From Dunaliella salina (lineage: Eukaryota; Chlorophyta; Chlorophyceae; Chlamydomonadales; Dunaliellaceae), in contig MU069459.1 of NCBI GenBank assembly GCA_002284615.2, forward strand, positions 414,342 to 438,101: 23,760 nt of DNA. Direction: 5' to 3'. Shown here piece by piece: positions 10,001 to 18,699 of this stretch. Within the stretch, counting starts at the first letter, position 1; every line of letters begins with the position of its first letter. The position numbers and the translations under genes were made by a program. The notes under the pieces were generated by a model that did not search any database, was not told the DNA's origin, and saw only the letters and a program-made list of their open reading frames with translations.

Positions 10001-10234
10001 GGGAGCATAATAATCCTTGCTTTCCTCTCTTGACTTTTAAGGTAAAATTAAAGCAAAGCATGCAATGTTCAACGAGTGTACGTGATGGTCCATGCATGCT
10101 GGAGCAGAGAGCACCTTCTGCAAGCCAAGGAGGCCTGTCACTGTCAAGCTACACCATTACAGAAGCTCATGCTGTAGCTGTGATGAAGTTCAAGGGAGAT
10201 TCTTCTGAGTGGATGCATGCATGGCTCATTGTTC

Positions 10235-10315
<81 letters not shown>

Positions 10316-11019
10316 CATGGCTTGCACACTCGGATTGCAGACAGAGACAATCTGGCATCCTTGCAATTGAGATGCTTGCTTGCCTTTGCTACCTCACAAA
10401 GATGAGGGCAGTGATTCAAAAGTCTGAAGTAGCATCCTTACAATGAAGCTGCCCTGCGTTTGCTAAACTTCCTTTATGACCAAACTTTTGTGTATTTGCT
10501 AGACTGATTGGGACCAGAGAAAAGCCATTGCTCATGAAAACTTCGGTACAGTCGAGAACAAGAAAACTGGCAGGTCCTCAAGATGAGCTTGAAGGGGCAA
10601 GTTCTGGACCGAAGGAATTGTTGCTGCACTCCCTCTCTACAGCAAGCTGGACATGTGCACACGCAAGCACAAATATTTCTTGCATGCCATGCAGGACATG
10701 GGGAACAACACATTCAACCACTGTGCCTCAACATCCCCACTTCTGGTTCCAGGAGATTTGGAAGGAGCAACTTTGGGTCTCATGGCACTATCGCTGCTGC
10801 TGTGGACACGGATGACATGGGCTAACTGAAGGCAATGGATTGAAAAGCGATACTGCTCCTTCCGAAAATCATTTACCTTACCCGCACTTACTCAGTGCAC
10901 ACCCTTTTTCAAAAATCGGATTCACGTCCGCGCCACTTAAGCACACCTGACAGAAATTATATTTTTTTTGTACGCATGCTTACGCAGTGCCCAAAGGGCC
11001 TGAGCCCACACAGATGAAC

Positions 11020-11083
<64 letters not shown>

Positions 11084-11649
11084 CAAACACACACAGAGAA
11101 CACCCCGCGCAGTGGAGCTCCAGCATTTATGCACACAAGCATATATGCTTGTACACAATATTCGCATGTACCCAAGCACATGCAAATGCGAATGCTCATG
11201 CATGCGCACCCTTGCATTAATGTTCACAAGTGAATGGGCCTAAGACGTGCATGCACGAGCACCAAGGGGGCCCCCCCACACAGGCTTGTCATCGCTGGAC
11301 TGGAACTCGCCGCGAGGAGGAGAAGACCGCTGCTCCTGCAGCTGCTGCCGCTGCTCACTGCCTTGCCCGCTTATCGCTACCAAAAAAAAACTTTTTTTCC
11401 GCTGATCTATGCGTTCGCACCGCTTCAGATAATTATTTTTTCACCAATTTCTGAGCAGCACCCAAAAAAGTTATTTTTGCACAATGACATGTTAATACAA
11501 GTACGGTACATACCGCATGTCCCCATCGATAACTCAAGGCCCCATGCACACAATACTTAAAGATCCCCATGCATGCGTCCATACATGCGTATGCACATGT
11601 GCTCTTGCACGCATGCGTGCTCTGCCCTGCATGCACCCACGAACATCCA

Positions 11650-11732
<83 letters not shown>

Positions 11733-12460
11733 AGCCTCAACTCACCGCAGTCAAGGTGCGCGAGCGTGGCCTGGAGATGGACTTGCCGTTCTTGGGGGGT
11801 GGCATGATGCGTCGGGTGCCAATGAACACCACGTCCTTGCCGCTGAACTTCTTCTCCAGCTCACGCACCAGGCGGGGCTGGATTTTGTGGAAAGCCTTCA
11901 GGAGGCGGTAAGGCACCTACGCGCGCGGGGAGACGAGAGGAGAGGGGGGTGCTGAAAGTCTATGGCAGTGTTCAGGGAAGCCTGCGTCCAAGCTCTGCCT
12001 CAGCGACCGCAACCAAGAATTCTCATTCCCTCCACTTTTCCTCACATGTACGATGATGGCCTTGCGGGTGGTGTTGTGGATGTCAATTTCCCGGGCCGAC
12101 GTAATGTACAAGTCCCGCAGGTCGCCCTTCAGCTCCGTGTTCGTGGCCTCCAGGTCAAACAGGGCCTGGATGAGCAAGATGGGTACATAGGGAACATTGT
12201 TCCTGGTGGCTGTGATGGGCTGACACCTTGCTGCTGCCTGCATGCCCTCCCTCATGGCTTGCCATGTTGTTGCCTCAGCCGGCAGGTTTGCAATGCAAAC
12301 AAGCAGTTGGCCTCCATTTGGTCACTCAGCGCTCCCTCAGACTCCTGTGTAATGCCTGCAGATACCAAAAACCAACCTGGGCCACAGACTCCTCAAACTC
12401 ATCGGGCTCCTGGCCTTTCTCCTTGACAATCTTCTTGCTGCGAGCAGTCATTTGGGCCAT
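7018..12460 (-). CDS. RPS7: 40S ribosomal protein eS7, five exons
   Basis: This encodes eS7, a structural protein of the small ribosomal subunit needed for pre-18S rRNA processing. Coding exons on the minus strand are 12377-12460, 12046-12165, 11746-11916, 9372-9464 and 7018-7143. Every intron is GT-AG and all junctions fall between codons. The joined product has 197 residues, close to the roughly 190-195 of the family. Family landmarks include [15 protein letters not shown] at the N-terminus, [28 protein letters not shown], the signature [13 protein letters not shown] (residues 83-95, followed by Asp where many relatives have His), [38 protein letters not shown] and [14 protein letters not shown] near the end. 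The start at 12460 has A at -3 and G at +4; a second Met three codons on is the alternative. No lesion is present, so it is probably functional. Introns are 211, 129, 2281 and 2228 nt. Confidence 0.96.
8028..8476. mobile_element. MITE-2, non-autonomous DNA transposon of 449 bp in RPS7 intron 4
   Basis: Terminal inverted repeats of 23 bp lie at 8028-8050 and 8454-8476 and match at 20 positions, with the 17-bp core GTTTCCGACCAGTTCGT identical. TA flanks both ends (8026-8027 and 8477-8478). TTCGTCA-type motifs are repeated inside both ends, as in MITE-1, which is typical of transposase-binding subterminal repeats. The interior holds runs of 9 and 17 G (8238-8246 and 8273-8289) and no coding frame. 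Aligned without gaps, the ends agree with those of MITE-1 at 16 of 23 positions, so both probably use related transposases. Confidence 0.75.
8229..8292 (+). repeat. G-rich tract inside MITE-2
   Basis: A run of 9 G, a GTGGGGG segment and a run of 17 G occur within about 60 bp on the plus strand (C-rich on the RPS7 sense strand). Such a tract could form a G-quadruplex in DNA and is prone to length change and to sequencing error. No function is claimed. Confidence 0.6.
10235..10313 (+). repeat. (CA)n microsatellite 1
   Basis: Nearly uninterrupted CA dinucleotides of just under 80 bp, with a single CG near the left end. It lies in RPS7 intron 3, so the pre-mRNA carries (UG)n here. Confidence 0.95.
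11023..11080 (+). repeat. (CA)n microsatellite 2
   Basis: About 29 uninterrupted CA units, followed by AAACAAACACACACAG. It lies in RPS7 intron 3 and is (UG)n in the transcript. Confidence 0.95.
11658..11730 (+). repeat. (CA)n microsatellite 3, next to the intron 3 donor
   Basis: About 36 CA units. The tract ends 15 bp from the exon 3 boundary, so intron 3 starts GTGAGTTGAGGCTAC and then runs straight into (GU)n. Repeats of this kind near donors are bound by splicing factors in animals; a role here is inference. Confidence 0.95.
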
Positions 12461-12650
12461 CTTGCCCAAACACTAATATGCCCTAGCAAGAAGAAAACGC
12501 AAAAATAAAAGAGGGAGCAGATGTGGAAATGCACGCGGAACAGCACTTGTCTAGGGGCCTGTGATTCCCGCGTGTGCTTCAAAAAAATCGAGTGATGAGT
12601 TTTAATTTTTTGGAAGGGAATTTATCCTTGTTCCTGGGTCCGTTGGGATG
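12461..12650 (-). promoter_or_regulatory. RPS7 5' leader and probable promoter region
   Basis: This is the sequence immediately upstream of the RPS7 start. On the minus strand it holds a pyrimidine tract (TTTTCTTCTTGC) followed by TAG about 25 bases before the ATG. The tract could be the acceptor of a 5' UTR intron, which ribosomal protein genes often have, or a pyrimidine-rich transcription start. No TATA box or other defined element could be assigned. Confidence 0.35.
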
Positions 12651-13469
12651 GATCAAAGCTCGAAGGTCCCTTCCTGCTCCAGTCGTCATTTCTGGTCACC
12701 GCTAAACAGATGCAGCAGTTCAGGGGCATCCACGAAGCTTTGGAATCTACTTGCGAGAGACGAGGCAAGTGTGCCCTGTGATGGCTACAGCCGAGGCAAG
12801 CACATTCTCAGACCTGCCAGGAGTGCTTCCAGACAGTGACTAAGTAATACTTTATCACTTCTGCGCTCTTTCCCTGAATCCGTTGAGTGGGAATGCTGCC
12901 GGCCACACCAGACGGAAATGAAGCGGGATGCCTGGATCCAGCCAGGTCCTCTGGCAAACGTCTGTACAGAGCTCTCATATTGGCTTTCCTTCTTTGCTCT
13001 GTTTTCTTCTGAAATCCTCATCCACTTCCTTTCAGCAATACCTTTTTTGCAGCTTTAGATACTCCTTGGGTGGGTCCTCTCTCCTCTTTCACCATTGTGT
13101 CCTTGATGCCTACACATTTTTTCCTCTCATGCAAAAAAAAGCATTTGCTCCACACTTTAATTATTATATTTTAAGATCACCACACCCTTCTCCTGTTTAG
13201 GCCACGCGTTGTACAGCAAAAAAAAGAGTAAACAGCAGGATCAGCATTGTGATTACATCAGGCAGACGCATCCGCTGAGAGCTCGAAGCCAGCATGCACA
13301 TTTGAATTGAATGTAACAGTGCAGTGTTTCTTCAAGTGTTTGGGCCCTGTAGCCATTTGATTACACAGTGTGCTTTAGCAAGGAAATTGTGTAGCCACCC
13401 AACCAAACCTTATTTTGCCAAGATTTCGGCTCGGAAAGTGTGTGGGATACAACAAATGTTACATACATG
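12651..13469. other. Intergenic sequence upstream of RPS7
   Basis: Short open frames occur on both strands (for example 12648-12839 and 12928-13200 on plus), but none shows a recognisable domain, repeat or family match. I see no supported gene here. Confidence 0.5.
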
Positions 13470-14760
13470 AATCCCCTGTTCTCTAGTTACAAGCTGCTGC
13501 CAGCACCCAAGAAACAAGGCCCTCAGTAGCACAGCACAGCGGCGTGCTTGGCTCTAAAGAGAGTATTCAGGGGTTCGCTTGCTGGGAGTTTGTGAGCACA
13601 GATGGACCCTGTAATTGTAGTAAAAGCCCTCTGTAACCTCACAAGCGCCACAGCAAATGTGACACTTGACCCCGGTTGCACCTCGTTCACTTATAATTTT
13701 ATAGAAAAACTTCCTAACATCTTAATGAAGCATTGAATATAATGCAAGAGCACCTTCGCCGTGAACCCGGATGTAGCGAGAGCAGCTAAGAAGGCCGAAA
13801 CGCGAAAAACAGTGTTCCCATCATCAGGACACAGAGTCATATAGACGATGGGCTTGTGTCCTGAAGCACTTGGTAAAGCATGAACACTTGCTGAGGCACT
13901 TGAAGACTATAAAGATTCATCAGCGGCTTGTCGCCCTCTGGTTCAAGTATCTGCTTTCATCTTTTTCCCAAGCAGTCCAAGTCATGCTGCTGGAAATAAA
14001 ATAACAAATAGTTGTACATGAATGATATATCATATTATTTTTTGTTGATTCAATAATATATATTATTATCATATAATACAATAACATAATAATGTATTAA
14101 ATGTAATGTAGGGGGTAAGCTGGCCGTTGTACCAGAGGGCTCTTTCCCGACTTTCTTTTTCAACAATTAACGTTCTAACCATTTTAATTCCATATAACAT
14201 CTAGTTCACCAAAAAATCAGTGCAGTTACCTGACAAGCCGCGCTGGCAATGAAAACTAATTAGTTAATTTAACAATATTGTTATCGAGATGTGCATCGTA
14301 TGCGCAACTTGCAGAGAAAGGGTGTGCTTTGTGCAAGTGTGTTCCCTTAGTACACCAGGTCATTTCCAGGCTGCTGCCCTTGTGGATTTTCAAATATTTT
14401 ATTCGAGCATTCTGTCATGCAAATTTAATTAAATGAGAGCACAGACCACCTGGGATCATCCCCGGGCTGTGCTTGAATTACATAATCCATTCATCCATCG
14501 TGATTATGTAAAACGTTTTCATGCGTTTCAATAAGTTTACAAGCGCACAAAGCGTGAACAGAGTTTCTGTTTCATTTGCTATGGCGCTTGTGAGGTCACA
14601 GAGGCCTTCCAAAGTACTCTAAGTGTCCGAGAAAAATTTAAAACCGCCGGTGACAAGACCCCCAAATACCAACTTAAGAGCCAAGCGCGCCGCGTCTATT
14701 CACGTGGTACCTGCTACCTGCTACCTGCGCAGCTTGTAATCATGAGAATCAGAGGACCCC
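13470..14760. repeat. Imperfect fold-back (long inverted repeat) of about 1.3 kb
   Basis: The left arm (about 13470-13660) and right arm (about 14570-14760) are complementary in several blocks in mirrored order. Examples are TTACAAGCTGC near 13486 against GCAGCTTGTAA near 14730, GCGGCGTGCTTGGCTCT against the complement of AGAGCCAAGCGCGCCGC, and CCTCACAAGCGCCA near 13637 against TGGCGCTTGTGAGG near 14582. The centre is AT-rich, notably 14020-14105. This is the layout of a fold-back or long-TIR MITE. No transposase frame is present, and exact ends and a target duplication were not resolved. Confidence 0.6.
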
Positions 14761-15289
14761 AGATCACTCTCCTGGCCTCAGATCATCCAAAAACGGCCCA
14801 GAACTTCATCTTCGGGCAATTTTTCACTCTACAAATTTCATTTGTGTGATAGAAATATGGCATGTAAATATCCTGCATATTCAAAAAAAGGAAAGAAGAA
14901 GGTCAAAAATTGACCTTTTTTGGCACCCTTGTGCTGAATTTTCAATAAAGGAAATGGCTGAAATGCTGTACCTGACCAACCGCTGGGTCTTTTCACTCCC
15001 TTTTTATTACAGGGGCTCCAAATCACCAAAAATCACCCAATTTGGTGCAGTGGGTGATCTGGAATGGAGATTTGGTGGTGTAAACTAGGGTTCACGCAGC
15101 GGCTGATTAGGCAGGTGGACCTAAATTGGCAAGCCATGAACTCCAGTGCTTTCTAAGGAGACCAAATTTGGAGATTTCTGGTTCGGGCCCACCTATGCAG
15201 GGAGCATGCAAAGAATGCCTGATTTTGGGCCTTAGCTTACCCCCTCTGGTAAAGTACACACTTCATACAAGTAGTTGTTAACCCTAATT
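14761..15289. other. Unassigned intergenic sequence
   Basis: No gene is recognised. Overlapping frames on both strands (14838-15088) have no known motif. A small hairpin, ATCACCC pairing with GGGTGAT, lies at about 15032-15058. Confidence 0.45.
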
Positions 15290-15437
15290 CTTAACCCCCA
15301 AACCCTGGCAACTATTTAAAAATGTAGCCCTGTCGCCAAAACTATGGCAACTATTTAGAAATGTAGCTTTTACGCCCAAACTATTGCAACTATGGCACCT
15401 GTTGCAACTATGGCAACTATCTGGCCAGATAATTCCC
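15290..15437 (+). repeat. CAACTATGG-type tandem array, left part
   Basis: The sequence repeats units made of GCAACTATTTAGAAATGTAG followed by a CC-rich link and AAACTAT, with extra CAACTATGG steps. It is the same array as at 16264-16830; LINE A4 was inserted between the two parts. Confidence 0.75.
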
Positions 15438-16147
15438 ATAACATTGCAGGCAGAATGATTACAGAAGCCCTCAGCAAATGCCCTGTAGGGGCAGGCCTGG
15501 TCTACACAGACATAGGAAGCGACTTTAAGCTTGCCCAACACAACTTCCAACTCCCTACACATGCCTCAAACAGAACTTTACCTGCTTACCTCTTTCCTCG
15601 TAACCTTCCAGAGAGGAAAAAACTCAACTCCAGTTGACCTGATGTTGTTCTGATCACCCCTTTTAATGCCAAACATACTTCTAACGGTGTTTCTCCTACC
15701 CATTCCCATCACGCTTTGCGCAGCTCCTCACTGAGGACCACCAGAACTTGCCGCATGAGGCAACCCCATGAACTGCATGCAAATGAACGCCATGTGCACC
15801 TAATAGAAATCAAGTTCTGTGAAGACACAAGGCCAGAGCATCAGTTGAACGCGTCAAAGCAGCAGCACGCAGACCTTTGTAAACTTATCAACGCTAGAGC
15901 TGTTACAATTCACCCTGTTCTCCTGGGTGTAGGTGGAACTATCTACACTGAGCATACCCTCAAGCAATTCAAACAACTAGGATTGGATCATCAACAGGCC
16001 ACGAAGCTTGCTCAACAACTTCATGCCCATTCTATTCAATGTGCCCACAAATCAGTCACCACACGCCGAGCTATTGAAAACAAGAATACTTCCCACAGCC
16101 AGGTTCTAGAGCCAGGAGCTTCTAGCAACCCTCCAGATCCACATTAG
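15438..16147 (+). pseudogene. Restriction-like endonuclease domain of LINE A4, one stop codon
   Basis: This endonuclease domain would nick target DNA to prime reverse transcription. The frame reads AGRMITEALSKCPVGAGLVY, continues to LNSS, meets TGA (15635-15637), then runs on in the same frame: PDVVLITPFNAKHTS, HVHLIEIKFCEDTRPEHQ, LGVGGTIYTEHTLKQ, and ends NPPDPH-stop at 16147. A8 has CGA (Arg of the R-P-D motif) where A4 has TGA, so a single C-to-T change removes the frame. Apart from this stop the frame is open, so A4 is a fairly recent copy. The CCHC finger lies upstream of the truncation and is missing. Confidence 0.8.
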
Positions 16148-16180
16148 AATTCTCTTTTTCATACTTTGTGGTGGAGGGGG

Positions 16181-16206
16181 CACACGGCTCTTTTTGAGCC
16201 AATGTG
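16181..16206 (+). other. 3' hairpin of LINE family A (copy A4)
   Basis: CACA (16181-16184) pairs with TGTG (16203-16206), and GGCTC (16186-16190) with GAGCC (16196-16200) around a TTTTT loop, with a C opposite AA between the stems. Compared with A2, the outer stem shows a paired change. Confidence 0.55.
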
Positions 16207-16263
16207 TCTCCTCTTCCTTAATTGATGTAGGGAGAGTTTCTCTGCCTATGTAGTTTTTCTTTT

Positions 16264-16830
16264 TCCCATGGGAATGTAGCCCTGTCCCCCAAACTATTAC
16301 AACTATGGCATCTATTGCAACTATGGCAACTATTTGGAATTTCAGCCCTGACCCCCCAACAATAACAACTATTGCAGCTTTGGCAACTATGGCAAATACT
16401 TGGAATTACAGCCCTTACCCCGGGGGCCCCCAAACTACCGCAACTATGGCAACTGTTGCAACTATGGCAACTATAGCAACTATTTAGAAATGCAGCCCTC
16501 ACCCCCAAACTTTTGCAATTATGACAACTATGGCAACCATTGCAACCATGACAAGTATTTGGAATTACAGCCCTGTCCCCTAGACTATCGCAACAACTGC
16601 AATTATGGCAATTGGGGTAACTATTTGGAAACATAGCCCTGACATCCCCCCCCCCTCCCCCAAACTGTCGCAACTGCTGCAACTGCGACATCTGTGGCAA
16701 CAATTTGGAAATACAGCCCTACCACCAAACTATGGCAACTGTGGCAACTATTTGGAAATGTAGCCCTAACCCCCAGGCTACTAGTCACTAGTAGTTGGTA
16801 ACTTTTACAACTATTTGGGAATGTACCACA
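16264..16830 (+). repeat. CAACTATGG-type tandem array, right part
   Basis: Roughly eight units, each marked by AGCCCT (near 16277, 16344, 16410, 16494, 16570, 16637, 16715 and 16762), a run of C, AAACTA, and a variable number of GCAACTATGG steps ending ACTATTTGGAAAT. Unit length varies from about 47 to 84 bp because of the inner steps, so it is a repeat within a repeat. On the minus strand 16703-16218 is open for 161 codons and gives a Cys-, His- and Ser-rich repeat (CHSCNSCHSC-type). This may be chance from the repeat, since all units have similar composition. Confidence 0.8.
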
Positions 16831-18241
16831 AATTCATTAGGGTGAGCAAAGAGTCGACGGGTCGTCGGGGCTGGGGTTTGAAAGCTAGGGCCTTCGGCCC
16901 CAACTTCCAAACACACAACCCCTCCTCTTTGCTTATCCACATTCCTCCTAAACCCCTAACCCTGATTCCCACACACCCCTGCTGATATTCGAGGTGCGCC
17001 AAGTACGTGTGGTATGGCAGAAACCCAGGGGGGAGGGGGGGAACTGGAGCGAATAAGGATGTAATCGTTGTATAATCTGCGGGAAAGTGTGTGGAAGTGA
17101 AAATTAATCATTTTTTGCGGAATTCTGGTGTAAAATATGAAGGCTTAGAAGTGCATAGAGGCTATGAAGGAGCTTCTTGAAACTCCTCTGATTGAGGGTG
17201 AATGGTCGTTCCAGCAGCTAAACGTAGAACCACTTGCCCTTCCCTAATGTGCAGGAGCAATGCTGCCACCCTGCTGTTACAATGCTGCTGTTGCAGGCAG
17301 CTTGCGCATACAGTCGCACTCCAGAACTCATGAGTTTCAAGGCAAACAGGGGATGATTGCCCCCGCAGGAATGCGTGGGATTCCAAAAAATGAATATCGA
17401 TGGGGGTGCAAAATTGTGGCGGGAATCAAACACAAATTATTTGGAGGGGTGCGGAATGATCACATTTATGCACGGTATACCAAATATACAAATAGAACCA
17501 GTTGGGCAATATAGTATTATACAAACCAAAGCCATGACCCCTTCAGGGGTGTAAGTTGGTAAATGGCTGAACCCAAAGGAAATGTATGAATTGCAAGAGG
17601 TACTTACATTTGGCAGGCACAAACAGGTAGTTATTTGTATATGGACGCATACAGAGGTGAAATGAAATGCATCTAAGACAAGAAAGTATTTAAAGAAACG
17701 AAATATTTTCTTTAGGGTGTAAGTTGCTAAGGTAAGGCTGAAAGACCCATTTAATCTATAAAGCAGGGGGGGCGCTACATAATGCTTGCATGGTGCTGTT
17801 GGCCTAGCCCAGATGCTGCTGCTGCTGCTGCTGGCGCTGGTGCTAGTGTTGGGCCTCCCCAAGCTGCCTCCTGGGCTCCAAGTTGCTGCTGCCAGCCTCG
17901 CCTACCCAGGAACTCACAATATCCCACCGATTCATGTTTGATTATTCAATGTGGTTCTCTTCACTTAAAATATTGGAATTATTGGCTACACGGGGTGGTC
18001 CCACGGGGAATTAGACTGTTGCCCAAGGGCTCTAGCCCAGTGGGGGGTTTACCAGGACTCCCCCGCGTAGCCAGCCAAGTTGCCTTTGCGTCACCAATTG
18101 GCGACGCGTTGCTACTAATCAAAGCACTGAAACAGTGTGAAGTCATAAGTGGAACAAATCAGTAGAGCAGTTGCATCAGACCTGATGCAAGGTTCCAAAG
18201 CTGATCTGACACAAGTATTACCCTCAGGTCATCCTCGCAGC
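16831..18241. other. Unassigned intergenic sequence with a (GCT)n run
   Basis: No gene is supported. A (GCT)n run lies at 17815-17833 within an open frame at 17782-18165 whose product is low in complexity and has no known domain. GGTGTAAGTTG occurs twice (about 17548 and 17717) in similar contexts, hinting at an old local duplication. Confidence 0.45.
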
Positions 18242-18645
18242 CAGAAAAGAAAAGAAAAGAAAAAAGTAAAGCTACAACAGAGAAACTTTCCCTACATCAA
18301 TGAAGAAAAAGGAGGCATATTGGCTAATAAAGAGCCGTTAGTCCCCTCCATCACAAGAAATGAGTCAGCACAGGCTAATGGGGATCTTGAGGGTTACTAG
18401 AAGCACCTGGCTCTAGAACCTGGCTGTGGGTACCTACAATACTCTTGTTTTTGATAGCTTGACGTGTGGAAACAAGCTTGTGGGCATATTGAACATGATA
18501 GGCATGAAGTTGTTGGTCGCGCTTAGTGACACGTCGATGATCCAGTCCGAATTAGTTGTTTGCTTCAGGGCATGCTCAGTATAATTAGTTCCGCCAACCC
18601 CCAGGAGGATAGGGTGAGTTGTAACAGCTTTAGCTCTAACAAGCC
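18242..18645 (-). mobile_element. LINE family A, piece A5: 5'-truncated 3' end
   Basis: Read on the minus strand from 18645, it encodes RAKAVTTHPILLGVGGTNYTEH, then shifts frame, and ends NPQDPH-stop near 18390. The 3' region (18345-18242) keeps a weakened hairpin (GGCT with AGCC) and ends in (TTTTC)n, seen on the plus strand as AAAAGAAAAGAAAAG at about 18243-18265. Homology stops near 18645. It shares with A2 the extra codons before THSQVLEPG. It lies tail-out and head to head with A6. Confidence 0.8.
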
Positions 18646-18699
18646 ATCTAAGATTGTTTACCTATCTTTTACTTGTCCATTTCCACTAGGGCTGTGAGA
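18646..18699. other. Short junction between LINE pieces A5 and A6
   Basis: About 50 bp between two oppositely oriented family A fragments. No duplicated target could be identified. Confidence 0.4.

Larger units (their letters stand above)
9465..11745 (-). other. RPS7 intron 3 with three (CA)n tracts
   Basis: Donor GTGAGT follows the codon for Ala125 and the acceptor is ACTGCAG before GTG. The 2281-nt intron contains three long dinucleotide tracts, listed separately, and two stretches rich in alternating CATGCA-type purine-pyrimidine sequence (about 11130-11250 and 11565-11660). The frames that encode poly(His-Thr) or poly(Val-Cys) are products of the dinucleotide repeats. No gene was recognised inside. 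Confidence 0.9.
15438..16262 (+). mobile_element. LINE family A, piece A4: 5'-truncated copy with CCHC-side linker, endonuclease and 3' end
   Basis: Homology to A8 starts abruptly at AACATTGCAGGCAG and continues to the shared 3' end and tail, the picture expected of incomplete target-primed reverse transcription. The 7-mer TTCCCAT lies at both junctions (about 15433-15439 and 16263-16269) and is a likely target duplication. The host is the CAACTATGG array. The 3' region has the family hairpin at 16181-16206 and a short TTTTTCTTTTT tail. Confidence 0.85.

Noticed and set aside
11504..11530. ACGGTA and TACCGCATGT next to each other, resembling MITE ends
   Set aside because: No matching inverted partner was found on either side.
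10144..11807. Open frames encoding poly(His-Thr) and poly(Val-Cys)
   Set aside because: They come from the (CA)n tracts, which are open in several frames, and they lie within RPS7 intron 3.
7144..12376. snoRNA genes in RPS7 introns
   Set aside because: No paired C box and D box at a proper distance was found on the minus strand.
12648..13200. Open frames upstream of RPS7 as a divergent gene
   Set aside because: They are short, lack motifs and show no plausible exon structure.
15270..15300. CCCTAA-like steps (also near 16950) suggesting telomere repeats
   Set aside because: Only one or two imperfect units with no array; they fit the C-rich parts of the neighbouring repeats.
17782..18165. 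A 127-codon frame with a poly-Ala stretch
   Set aside because: The stretch comes from a (GCT)n run; the rest is low in complexity without a known domain.
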